Shown piece by piece: positions 5,676-12,015 of a DNA stretch of 12,015 bases. Position 1 is the stretch's first letter. Each line of letters starts with the position of its first letter. The stretch comes from an uncultured Chlorobiaceae bacterium (GTDB lineage: Bacteria; Bacteroidota; Chlorobiia; Chlorobiales; Chlorobiaceae), in the NCBI GenBank assembly GCA_903874585.1, contig CAIQSY010000120.1, forward strand, positions 1-12,015. The letters are read 5' to 3'. A program made the translations under genes and the position numbers. The notes beneath the pieces are model-generated. The model had not been told where the DNA came from. It did not search any database and saw only the letters and a program-made list of their open reading frames with translations.

Positions 5676-7058
5676 ATGCTATTACGACACACATCCAAAG
5701 AGGTTAAAGTGCGCGAAGGGCTGACGATCAACCCTGCAAAGACATGCCAGCCGATCGGCGCCATGTATGCCGCACTCGGTATTCACGGCTGTCTGCCTCA
5801 CAGCCACGGCTCACAAGGGTGCTGCTCCTATCACAGGAGCACACTGACCCGCCACTACAAAGAGCCTGTTATGGCGGCAACAAGTTCGTTTACCGAAGGA
5901 GCATCGGTGTTCGGTGGCCAGGCTAACCTTTTGGCTGCCATCGACACCATTTTCGCGGTCTATGATCCAGATATTATTGCGGTGCACTCAACCTGCCTCA
6001 GCGAAACGATTGGTGATGACTTGCAGCAGATCACCAAAAAGGCAAGTGATGACGGCAAGATTCCTGAAGGAAAGTATGTGATTTACGCCAGCACGCCGAG
6101 CTTTGTAGGATCGCACGTTACCGGTTACGCCAACATGGTAGCTGGTATGGCAAACCAATTTGCTGAATCTACAGGCGAGAAAAAGAGCCAGTACAACATG
6201 ATTGCTGGATGGATGGAGCCTTCGGACATGCGCGAAATCAAACGCCTTGCCAAGGTGATGGGCATCAACATTGTGCTTTTCCCTGATACATCCGATGTGC
6301 TTGATGCACCGCAAACGGGCAAGCATGTTTTTTATCCGAAAGGTGGCACAACGGTTGCAGAGCTGAAGAGCAGCGGCGACAGCCTTGCTTCACTGGCGCT
6401 TGGCAGCATCAGCGCAGAGCCAGCGGCAATCGCGCTGGAGAAAAAGTGCAAAGTACCGTTTGAAACGCTCGACATCCCCATCGGACTCAGCGCAACTGAC
6501 CGCTTCATTATGGCAATCAGCAAGGTTGCAGGAGTAGCGGTGCCCGATGAGATTACGGCTGAGAGGGGACGTCTGGTTGATGTAATGGCCGACATGGAGC
6601 AGTATCTGCACGGCAAAAGAGTGGCGCTCTTCGGTGATCCCGACCAGCTTCTTCCGCTCACCGAATTCCTGCTCGATTTAAGCATGAAGCCAGTGCATAT
6701 CGTCAGTGGAACGCCCGGACAGCGCTTTGAGAAGCAGATGCGTGCACTGCTTGAGGAAAGGTCGCCAGAGACCAATTTCAAAAGTGGGCTTCATGCAGAC
6801 ATGTTCCTGCTGCACCAGTGGATGAAGAACGAGCCAGTTGACCTGCTGATTGGTAACACCTACGGCAAGTACATGGCTCGCGACGAAGATATTCCGTTCA
6901 TCCGGTTTGGCTTCCCGATTCTCGACCGTATTGGCCACAGCTACTTCCCGAATATCGGGTACAGCGGCAGCCTGAGAATGCTCGAAAAGATTCTCAATGT
7001 TCTAATGGATCGCCAGGATCGTGATGCACTTGAGGAGAAGTTTGAGTTGGTGATGTAA
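5676..7058 (+). CDS. nifK: Nitrogenase molybdenum-iron protein beta subunit NifK
   Basis: NifK pairs with NifD and shares the P-cluster at their interface. Ligands are C24 (KTCQPIGAMYA), C49 (HGSQGCCSYH) and C107 (HSTCLSETIGDD), and S142 (STPSFVGSHVTG) matches beta-Ser188, which coordinates the oxidised P-cluster in Azotobacter. The protein has 460 residues; the first ligand is at 24 rather than 70, so the N-terminal extension of about 50 residues seen in proteobacterial NifK is missing, as in the Clostridium type. An extra cysteine, C50, directly follows C49. The ATG is 26 nt after nifD, with GGAG at 5661-5664, an 11-nt spacing that is rather long. The downstream 95-nt gap with a hairpin marks the boundary between the structural and cofactor-assembly genes. 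Confidence 0.98.
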   Translation: MLLRHTSKEVKVREGLTINPAKTCQPIGAMYAALGIHGCLPHSHGSQGCCSYHRSTLTRHYKEPVMAATSSFTEGASVFGGQANLLAAIDTIFAVYDPDIIAVHSTCLSETIGDDLQQITKKASDDGKIPEGKYVIYASTPSFVGSHVTGYANMVAGMANQFAESTGEKKSQYNMIAGWMEPSDMREIKRLAKVMGINIVLFPDTSDVLDAPQTGKHVFYPKGGTTVAELKSSGDSLASLALGSISAEPAAIALEKKCKVPFETLDIPIGLSATDRFIMAISKVAGVAVPDEITAERGRLVDVMADMEQYLHGKRVALFGDPDQLLPLTEFLLDLSMKPVHIVSGTPGQRFEKQMRALLEERSPETNFKSGLHADMFLLHQWMKNEPVDLLIGNTYGKYMARDEDIPFIRFGFPILDRIGHSYFPNIGYSGSLRMLEKILNVLMDRQDRDALEEKFELVM

Positions 7059-7072
7059 GAAGAAAAGAAAAT

Positions 7073-7114
7073 TAAGGGATATAAGCCTCCTGACAATGTT
7101 GGGAGGTTCCCTTA
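7073..7114 (+). other. Intercistronic hairpin between nifK and nifE
   Basis: An outer stem TAAGGGA/TCCCTTA (7073-7079 with 7108-7114) and an inner stem CCTCC/GGAGG (7086-7090 with 7102-7106) form a two-part hairpin, separated by an asymmetric internal loop, with an 11-nt apical loop. It is followed after 12 nt by a T6 run within AACATTTTTTATC, too far for a classical terminator. It could stabilise the 3' end of a processed nifHDK message or cause partial termination, so that NifEN and NifB are made at lower levels. No promoter is evident in the gap. Confidence 0.6.
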
Positions 7115-7153
7115 CGATGAGGAACATTTTTTATCAAAGGGTGGGGTGATGCT

Positions 7154-8515
7154 ATGGAACAGATTGGTATTCTTGAGGGAAGAGAGAGGCAGGTTTTAGA
7201 AAAGAACAGTGGTGTAGCACAGGCTGATATTGCCTGCGACACATCCAGCCTTTCAGGATCGGTGAGCCAGCGTGCCTGCGTCTTTTGCGGCTCCCGCGTG
7301 GTGCTCTATCCCGTTGCCGATGCCATTCATCTGGTTCATGGGCCTATCGGATGTGCCGCATACACATGGGATATCCGTGGCGCCGTATCATCGGGACCTG
7401 AGCTGCATCGCCTGAGTTTTTCGACAGATTTGCAGGAGATGGATGTTATTTACGGCGGCGAAAAAAAGCTTTACCATTCGCTGATTGAACTGATTGAGCA
7501 GTACAAGCCAAAAGCGGCTTTTATCTACTCAACCTGTATTGTCGGCCTTATCGGCGACGATATTGACGCTGTCTGCAAAAAGGTGGCAAAAGAGACCGGC
7601 ATTCCAGTACTGCCCGTACATTCGGAGGGTTTTAAGGGCACCAAAAAGGATGGCTATAAAGCCGCCTGCCTTGCCTTGATGAAGCTGATCGGAACGGGAT
7701 CGACCGATGGCATCAGCAAATACAGCATCAACATTCTCGGCGAATTCAACCTTGCCGGTGAAGCGTGGATTATTCGGCAATACTACGAAAAAATGGGTAT
7801 CGAAGTTGTTTCGACCCTGACCGGCGACGGACGCATTGACGCCGTACGGCGTGCACACGGTGCATCACTGAACGTGGTACAATGCTCCGGATCAATGACT
7901 TGGCTGGCGAAAGAGATGGAGGAGAAATACGGAATTCCCTACATCCGCGTCTCTTACTTTGGCATTGAAGATATGTCGAAATCGCTCTACGATGTCGCCC
8001 TGCATTTTCCTGATCGCCCAGAGATCATGGAAGCGGCAAAACAGATTGTGAGTGAAGAGGTAAAAACGCTCTACCCTTCGCTGCAAAAATTCAAAAAAGC
8101 GTTACAAGGGAAAAAAGCCGCCATCTATGTTGGTGGCGCATTCAAGACTTTTTCGCTCATCAAAGCACTCCGTTCAATCGGCATGTCAGTCGTGCTTGCC
8201 GGATCACAGACGGGCAACAAGGACGATTATGCCAGATTAAAAGAGATGTGCGACGAGGGCACGGTGATTGTGGACGATTCAAACCCCGTTGAGCTTTCGA
8301 AATTCATTCTTGAAAAAGAGGCCGACCTGCTTATCGGTGGCGTCAAAGAGAGGCCAATCGCCTTCAAGCTCGGTGTCGCCTTTTGCGATCACAACCATGA
8401 GCGGAAAATACCGCTCGCCGGATTTATCGGCATGTACAATTTTGCACTGGAGGTCTATCAATCGGTCATGAGTCCGGTATGGCAGTTCGCTCCAAGAAAA
8501 GGAGGCTCACTATGA
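7154..8515 (+). CDS. nifE: FeMo-co assembly scaffold subunit NifE
   Basis: NifE forms the NifEN scaffold on which NifB-co is converted to FeMo-co before transfer to NifDK. The 453-residue protein is a clear NifD paralogue: RACVFCGSR near 40-48, LVHGPIGC at 60-67, SFSTDLQE at 88-95, and YSTCIVGLIGDD at 125-136. C42, C67 and C128 match Azotobacter NifE Cys37, Cys62 and Cys124, ligands of the NifEN [4Fe-4S] cluster, and C244 (VVQCSGS) matches the NifD cofactor cysteine. There is no equivalent of the NifD His442 motif (HSYDYGGP); at the corresponding place the sequence reads CDHNHERKIPLAGFIGMYNF. GGGGTGAT, ending three bases before the ATG, is a partial anti-Shine-Dalgarno match. The stop overlaps the nifN start by four bases. 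Confidence 0.96.
   Translation: MEQIGILEGRERQVLEKNSGVAQADIACDTSSLSGSVSQRACVFCGSRVVLYPVADAIHLVHGPIGCAAYTWDIRGAVSSGPELHRLSFSTDLQEMDVIYGGEKKLYHSLIELIEQYKPKAAFIYSTCIVGLIGDDIDAVCKKVAKETGIPVLPVHSEGFKGTKKDGYKAACLALMKLIGTGSTDGISKYSINILGEFNLAGEAWIIRQYYEKMGIEVVSTLTGDGRIDAVRRAHGASLNVVQCSGSMTWLAKEMEEKYGIPYIRVSYFGIEDMSKSLYDVALHFPDRPEIMEAAKQIVSEEVKTLYPSLQKFKKALQGKKAAIYVGGAFKTFSLIKALRSIGMSVVLAGSQTGNKDDYARLKEMCDEGTVIVDDSNPVELSKFILEKEADLLIGGVKERPIAFKLGVAFCDHNHERKIPLAGFIGMYNFALEVYQSVMSPVWQFAPRKGGSL
8497..8505 (+). promoter_or_regulatory. Ribosome binding site that sets the nifN start
   Basis: AAAAGGAGG, inside the end of nifE, lies 6 nt before ATG 8512, which overlaps the nifE stop as ATGA. An upstream in-frame ATG at 8479 has no such site and would add 11 basic residues, so 8512 is preferred and the two genes are probably translationally coupled. 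Confidence 0.8.
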
Positions 8516-9870
8516 AACACGAACACGCAAAAGCCGCAACCCAGAACGCCTGCAAGCTCTGCAACCCGCTCGGCGCATGCCTTGCCTTCCGCGGAATAGA
8601 GAATTGTGTGCCATTCCTGCACGGTTCACAAGGGTGTGCAACGTATATACGTCGTTATTTGATAAGCCATTACAAGGAGCCGATTGATATTGCATCGTCA
8701 AACTTCAATGAAGAGACTGCCGTGTTTGGCGGCAGCCATAACCTGAAGATCGGGCTGAAAAACGTCAGTGACCAGTACAAACCAGAGGTTATCGGCGTGG
8801 CGACCACCTGCCTGAGCGAAACCATTGGCGATGATGTGCCCGGGATCTTGCGAGAGTATAAAAAGGAGTTCAAAAACGGCTCTCCCATGCCGCTTATCAT
8901 CCATGCGTCAACACCAAGCTATCAGGGCAGCCATATTGACGGCTTTCACGCTGCTGTTCATGCAACCGTGAAAGCATTGGCGGTAAAGGGGCCAAAGCAG
9001 ACGCTGATCAATCTCTTTCCGAACATGGTTTCGCCTGCTGACTTGCGTCACCTCAAGGAGATTTTTACTGATTTTGCGGCTCCCGTTATGGTACTGCCTG
9101 ACTATTCGCAGACGATGGACGGTGGACCGTGGGGCGAATATCACCGCATTCCACCGGGCGGCACACCGGCAAGCGCCATTGCCTCAGCAGCAAGTGCCTC
9201 GGCAAGCATTGAGTTCGGCTCAACCATTGAAGCTTCAAAATCAGCGGCTGAGTACCTTGATGTGATGTTTGGCATACCGGCATACCGCATGCCGCTGCCG
9301 ATTGGCATTAAAGGAAGCGACAAATTTTTCAGCCTGCTCGAAACGCTGACAGGCACCAAACGAGCTGAAAAGTATGAAGATGAACGCCGTCGACTGGTTG
9401 ACGCTTATGCCGATGGCCATAAATATGTTTTTGAGAAAAAAGTGATCATTTACGGCGAAGAGGATCTGGTTATTGCCATGACCGCCTTTCTGCGTGAAAT
9501 CGGCATGGTGCCAGTACTCTGCGCCTCGGGTGGCAAAAGTGGAATGCTGAAAAAACGGATTGCAGAACTTGTGCCCGATATGGATGAACTTGGTATAAAC
9601 GTGCGTGATGGTGTTGACTTTGTCGATATCGAAGAGGAGTCGAAAATACTCCAACCCGATTTTCTTATCGGCAACAGCAAAGGATTCACCATGTCGAAAA
9701 AAAACAACATACCGCTGCTTCGTCTCGGCTTCCCGATTCACGACAGGTTTGGCGGACAGCGAATGCACCATCTTGGATATCGCGGAACACTGGAACTCTT
9801 TGACCGGATTGTCAACACCGTTATCGAACAGCGGCAGAATGCTTCATCAATCGGCTATACTTATATGTAA
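8512..9870 (+). CDS. nifN: FeMo-co assembly scaffold subunit NifN
   Basis: NifN is the NifK-like half of the NifEN scaffold. From ATG 8512 the product has 452 residues. It shows the NifK-type pattern CNPLGACLAF (17-26), HGSQGCATY (37-45) and TTCLSETIGDD (98-108), then STPSYQGSHIDGF. C42 matches NifN Cys44 of Azotobacter, the NifN ligand of the NifEN [4Fe-4S] cluster. C17 and C100 sit where NifK has its other two P-cluster cysteines, so this NifN keeps the complete triad. The paralogous NifK is distinguished by gene position and by its closer match at P-cluster and C-terminal regions; NifN lacks the C-terminal motif around SYFPNIGYSGS, having MHHLGYRGT instead. nifB starts 12 nt downstream as a separate gene, unlike the nifN-B fusion of Clostridium. 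Confidence 0.95.
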   Translation: MKHEHAKAATQNACKLCNPLGACLAFRGIENCVPFLHGSQGCATYIRRYLISHYKEPIDIASSNFNEETAVFGGSHNLKIGLKNVSDQYKPEVIGVATTCLSETIGDDVPGILREYKKEFKNGSPMPLIIHASTPSYQGSHIDGFHAAVHATVKALAVKGPKQTLINLFPNMVSPADLRHLKEIFTDFAAPVMVLPDYSQTMDGGPWGEYHRIPPGGTPASAIASAASASASIEFGSTIEASKSAAEYLDVMFGIPAYRMPLPIGIKGSDKFFSLLETLTGTKRAEKYEDERRRLVDAYADGHKYVFEKKVIIYGEEDLVIAMTAFLREIGMVPVLCASGGKSGMLKKRIAELVPDMDELGINVRDGVDFVDIEEESKILQPDFLIGNSKGFTMSKKNNIPLLRLGFPIHDRFGGQRMHHLGYRGTLELFDRIVNTVIEQRQNASSIGYTYM

Positions 9871-9882
9871 AGGGAGGAGACC

Positions 9883-11154
9883 ATGACACTGAAACTCGCA
9901 AATCACCCCTGTTTTAACGATGCCTCACGCCACACGTTCGGGCGCATCCACCTCCCTGTTGCGCCGAAATGCAATATCCAGTGCAACTATTGCAGCCGTA
10001 AATTCGACTGCATGAACGAGAACAGACCAGGCGTTACCAGCAAAGTACTCTCGCCACAGCAGGCGCTCTACTATCTCGACCAGGCGATGATACTCTCGCC
10101 GAACATTGCCGTTGTTGGCATTGCCGGCCCGGGAGATCCATTTGCCAACCCTGATGAAACCATGGAGACGCTGCGGCTCGTGCGGGAAAAATATCCAGAA
10201 ATGCTGCTCTGCTTGGCAACCAACGGGCTTGACCTGCTCCCCTATATTGATGAGCTTGCCAAGTTACAGGTGAGCCACGTCACCATTACCATTAACGCCA
10301 TCGATCCTGAAATTGGCGCGGAGATTTACGCCTGGGTTCGCTATAACAAAAAAATGTATCGCGGTATTGATGCAGCAAAACTGCTGATCAAGAACCAGCT
10401 TGAGGCACTCAAACGGCTGAAAGAGGTTGGTGTCACCGCCAAGGTGAACTCCATTATCATTCCCGGAGTGAACGATACGCACGTTATTGCTGTCGCCTCA
10501 AAAGTGGCAAAACTCGGTGCTGACATCCTGAACTGTCTCCCCTACTACAACACCAAAGAGACCGTTTTTGAAAACATTGACGAACCGTCGATTGAGATGG
10601 TCACGGAAATTCAGCAGGCGACAAGTGCATTTTTGCCTCAGATGAAGCATTGCGCCCGCTGCCGCGCCGATGCAGTCGGCATTATCGGCGAAATCAACAC
10701 CGATGCAATGATGCAGAAGCTTGCCGAAGCCGCAGCAATGCCCAAAAATCCGGCAGAGCAGCGTCCTTTCATTGCCGTCAGCAGCATTGAAGGCGTGCTG
10801 ATCAACCAGCATCTCGGTGAAGCCGATCGCTTTTTGATTTACGGTATGGATGGCAACGGAGAGTCTCTTCTTGTCGATTCCAGAACTGCACCACCAACCG
10901 GAGGCGGGCAACAGCGCTGGGAAGCACTCGCTAGGCTGCTGCACGACTGCCGTACAGTGCTGGTCAACGGCGCTGGCGACTCGCCTAAAAAAGTACTGAA
11001 CGCCCACGGCATAGAAGTGCTGGTAATTGAAGGCGTTATCGAAGAGGCCGTCAACGGCGTCTTTACCGGACAGGATCTGAAACACCTGATGAAAAGCAGC
11101 CAGATTCACGCCTGCGGCTCAAGCTGCAGCGGCACTGGCGGCGGATGCGGGTAA
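9883..11154 (+). CDS. nifB: Radical SAM NifB-co synthase with C-terminal NifX-like domain
   Basis: NifB fuses two [4Fe-4S] clusters and inserts carbide from S-adenosylmethionine to make NifB-co, the 8Fe core of FeMo-co. The radical SAM motif C30-x3-C34-x2-C37 (CNIQCNYC) is followed by C43, the AGPGDP SAM-binding segment at 81-86, ATNG at 112-115, and CARC (C257, C260), the further cysteines of the NifB catalytic domain. C10, near the N-terminus, is in the HPCF context typical of NifB. From about 293 (RPFIAVSSIEGVLINQHLGEADRF) the protein continues into a NifX/NafY-like domain, as in long bacterial NifB. It ends in an unusual Cys/Gly-rich tail with C411, C415 and C422. At 423 residues it is shorter than proteobacterial NifB (about 500). 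The Shine-Dalgarno AGGGAGGAGA (9871-9880) precedes the ATG by two bases. Confidence 0.96.
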   Translation: MTLKLANHPCFNDASRHTFGRIHLPVAPKCNIQCNYCSRKFDCMNENRPGVTSKVLSPQQALYYLDQAMILSPNIAVVGIAGPGDPFANPDETMETLRLVREKYPEMLLCLATNGLDLLPYIDELAKLQVSHVTITINAIDPEIGAEIYAWVRYNKKMYRGIDAAKLLIKNQLEALKRLKEVGVTAKVNSIIIPGVNDTHVIAVASKVAKLGADILNCLPYYNTKETVFENIDEPSIEMVTEIQQATSAFLPQMKHCARCRADAVGIIGEINTDAMMQKLAEAAAMPKNPAEQRPFIAVSSIEGVLINQHLGEADRFLIYGMDGNGESLLVDSRTAPPTGGGQQRWEALARLLHDCRTVLVNGAGDSPKKVLNAHGIEVLVIEGVIEEAVNGVFTGQDLKHLMKSSQIHACGSSCSGTGGGCG

Positions 11155-11160
11155 CTTTTA

Positions 11161-11184
11161 ATTTTGGATGATGGATTTTGGATG
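11161..11184. repeat. Short direct repeat ATTTTGGATG, two copies
   Basis: ATTTTGGATG occurs at 11161-11170 and again at 11175-11184, just after the nifB stop. It may be a decayed stretch of short-unit tandem repeat; no coding or terminator function is visible. Confidence 0.6.
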
Positions 11185-11231
11185 CTCTGGATAAGAAAGA
11201 TTGACTCGATTTTAAAGTAATTTGGTAATTG

Positions 11232-11302
11232 GAGAATCCTGAGAATCCTGAGAATCCTGAGAATCCTGAGAATCCTATAATCCTGTAAATCCTGTAAATC
11301 CT
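11232..11302. repeat. 9-bp tandem repeat array (GAGAATCCT then GTAAATCCT)
   Basis: Five perfect head-to-tail copies of GAGAATCCT (11232-11276) are followed by one degenerate 8-bp unit ATAATCCT (11277-11284) and two copies of GTAAATCCT (11285-11302). The 201-nt gap between nifB and the ferredoxin gene holds this array and the direct repeat at 11161-11184, but no gene, convincing promoter or intrinsic terminator. Such arrays change copy number by slippage. It lies 54 nt before the ferredoxin start codon, so it would be in the 5' leader if that gene is co-transcribed with nifB. Confidence 0.9.
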
Positions 11303-11355
11303 GATTCAGACAACAAATAGATAAGCATTATTAATATAACTCTGGAGAAATAACC

Positions 11356-11664
11356 ATGGATAAACCAAAACATCACATTCTCGTTTGCGCAAGTTTTCGC
11401 GCACAGGGCACACCGCAGGGAATCTGCCACAAAAAAGAGTCGCTCAGCCTGATTCCTTACATCGAAAGCGAGCTCTCTGACCGTGGGATGACTGACGTTA
11501 CCGTATCGGCAACAGGCTGCCTGAACCTTTGCGAAAAAGGGCCAGTGCTTGTTGTCTATCCTGAAAGTTTCTGGTATGGCGAAATTGACAGCGAAGAGAA
11601 AATTGATGAGATTCTTGACGCGCTTGAAGAGGGCGAGGCGTGCGAAGATTTGTTGATTAACTGA
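11356..11664 (+). CDS. Thioredoxin-like [2Fe-2S] ferredoxin
   Basis: A 102-residue protein with the cysteine pattern C11, C24, C55, C59 (LVCASFR, GICHKK, TGCLNLCEKGP), which matches the thioredoxin-fold [2Fe-2S] ferredoxins of Clostridium pasteurianum (C11, C24, C56, C60) and Aquifex. In C. pasteurianum this ferredoxin binds the MoFe protein specifically, and homologues are often encoded beside nif genes. The segment PVLVVYPESFWYGEI (63-77) and the acidic C-terminus are characteristic. Its exact role in nitrogen fixation is not settled; an electron-carrier or assembly role is possible. It is cytoplasmic, with no signal peptide. GGAGA at 11344-11348 serves the ATG. It follows nifB after 201 nt containing a 9-bp repeat array; no promoter of its own stands out, so read-through from the nif operon is plausible. 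Confidence 0.93.
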   Translation: MDKPKHHILVCASFRAQGTPQGICHKKESLSLIPYIESELSDRGMTDVTVSATGCLNLCEKGPVLVVYPESFWYGEIDSEEKIDEILDALEEGEACEDLLIN

Positions 11665-11683
11665 CAGCTACCGATGCTTGATG

Positions 11684-11701
11684 CCCTGTTGAAAAACAGG
11701 G
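11684..11701. terminator. Hairpin after the ferredoxin gene, possible weak terminator
   Basis: CCCTGTT, GAAA, AACAGGG forms a perfect 7-bp stem closed by a GAAA tetraloop, 20 nt after the ferredoxin stop. A competing outer pairing ATGCC (11681-11685) with GGCAT (11707-11711) is also possible. Only TTTCT follows, so it is a poor intrinsic terminator on the + strand and there is no T-run on the - strand. It may mark the 3' end of the nif transcript by stabilising it. Confidence 0.4.
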
Positions 11702-11756
11702 TTTCTGGCATTGGGGGAAAAAGCCGCTATACCCAGCACTCCGAGAAGTATCATAC

Positions 11757-11891
11757 CTACATCTCCTCTATCAGCCTGAAAAATTCTCCGCCATAGAGAT
11801 AAAACTCCATCATCGTAAAGCGATACCGTTCATCGTAACTGTTTTTTATAAAATCGGGCAAAAAGTAACTATTTTCAAAGAAAAATAACAC
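11757..11891 (-). pseudogene. Short ORF of uncertain status, possible gene remnant
   Basis: On the - strand a frame from GTG 11891 to TAG 11757 encodes 44 residues, rich in aromatics: it starts VLFFFENSYFLPDF, continues NSYDERYRF and ends GGEFFRLIEEM. The composition (several charged residues at the C-terminus, few rare residues) looks more protein-like than random, but there is no Shine-Dalgarno before the GTG and an in-frame TGA lies a few codons upstream. It could be the tail of a gene broken by the junction near 11900, a small real gene, or chance. I do not recognise the sequence. Confidence 0.2.
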
Positions 11892-11896
11892 TTTTT
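11860..11896. repeat. AT-rich inverted repeat upstream of the right-edge ORF
   Basis: AAAAAGT (11860-11866) and ACTTTTT (11890-11896) are perfect inverted arms, and the interior has a second near-palindrome, ATTTTC-AAA-GAAAA, centred on the same axis. It ends 11 bp before the ATG at 11908. An operator for that gene is possible; AT-rich sequence makes such dyads fairly common by chance. It overlaps the short - strand ORF. Confidence 0.35.
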
Positions 11897-11907
11897 CAGC
11901 CGAACCT

Positions 11908-12015
11908 ATGATTCAGAATCGTTTTGCGGGTTATGCTTTTCTGGTAGAGCAATTTCACCTGAACATCATCCCGAACTGGCACATCTCCTCAGTCAGTCCG
12001 TCGGGAGTCAAGAAT
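11908..12015 (+). CDS. 5' end of an unrecognised protein, cut by window edge
   Basis: An open frame of 36 codons runs from ATG 11908 to the last base without a stop. It begins MIQNRFAGYAFLVEQFHLN and continues with an IPNWHISSV segment, which reads as a normal soluble helix-then-strand start rather than a signal peptide. An in-frame TAA upstream limits the start. No clear Shine-Dalgarno precedes it. I do not recognise the family from this fragment. It lies outside the nif functional unit: 244 nt separate it from the ferredoxin gene. Confidence 0.5.
   Translation, partial: MIQNRFAGYAFLVEQFHLNIIPNWHISSVSPSGVKN

Noticed and set aside
7108..7153. Intrinsic terminator after nifK
   Set aside because: The hairpin at 7073-7114 is followed by a T-run only after 12 nt, so full termination is unlikely; nifE-nifB also show no promoter of their own.
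8479..8511. Upstream start for NifN
   Set aside because: Lies inside nifE without a ribosome binding site and adds only a basic 11-residue leader; AAAAGGAGG precedes ATG 8512.
2402..11154. Alternative (V or Fe-only) nitrogenase or a nitrogenase-like reductase
   Set aside because: NifD has both FeMo-co ligands and all P-cluster cysteines, NifE, NifN and NifB are present, and there is no delta subunit gene (anfG/vnfG) between nifD and nifK.
11232..11302. CRISPR array
   Set aside because: Units are 9 bp and head-to-tail without spacers; there are no cas genes.
11677..11756. 28-codon - strand frame starting MILLGVLGIAAF
   Set aside because: Starts right after the previous short - strand frame, but has no support beyond an open frame, and it is partly built from the hairpin at 11684-11701.

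Overview
This window carries a molybdenum nitrogenase (nif) gene cluster on the + strand, flanked by unrelated-looking genes. The order nifH-nifI1-nifI2-nifD-nifK-nifE-nifN-nifB, followed by a thioredoxin-like [2Fe-2S] ferredoxin, is the compact anaerobe-type arrangement. PII-like nifI genes sit between nifH and nifD, NifD carries a C-terminal-half insertion, and NifK lacks the N-terminal extension of the Azotobacter type. Together with the protein sequences this points to a strict anaerobe, most probably a green sulfur bacterium (Chlorobium/Prosthecochloris group). The organism assignment is inference from family resemblance and gene order, not from a search.

Layout. Positions 1-1984 (- strand) hold a two-gene unit: a helical protein of unknown function (611-1984) followed 22 nt later by an atypical Hsp70 ATPase (588 to 1, cut by the window edge). 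A sigma70-like promoter sits just upstream of the first gene. Positions 1985-2401 are a divergent control region. It has a near-consensus sigma54 promoter (2299-2313), A/T tracts and a 14-bp palindrome directly upstream of it, a small dyad about 140-155 bp upstream of the predicted start point, and a hairpin in the nifH leader. Positions 2402-11154 hold the eight nif genes, closely spaced (gaps 0-37 nt, one 4-nt overlap) except for a 95-nt nifK-nifE spacer with a long hairpin. Positions 11155-11355 have no gene but contain a 9-bp tandem repeat array. Positions 11356-11664 encode the ferredoxin. Positions 11665-12015 are mostly non-coding: a hairpin, a short - strand ORF of uncertain status, an AT-rich dyad, and the first 36 codons of a + strand ORF that leaves the window.

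How the genes work together. NifH (Fe protein) delivers electrons to NifDK (MoFe protein). NifB makes the Fe-S core of the cofactor (NifB-co), and NifEN matures it to FeMo-co for insertion into NifDK. NifI1/NifI2 are the ammonium/2-oxoglutarate-responsive regulators that inhibit NifDK directly in related systems. The ferredoxin is of the type that binds nitrogenase in Clostridium. Transcription probably starts at the single sigma54 promoter, and the nifK-nifE hairpin could lower nifEN-nifB levels relative to nifHDK.

I did not find a convincing undescribed system. The core is a well-known pathway. The less explained items are the Hsp70/partner pair, a potential G-quadruplex inside the partner gene, the regulatory dyads, the Cys/Gly-rich tail of NifB, the 9-bp repeat array, and the unexplained right-hand end.
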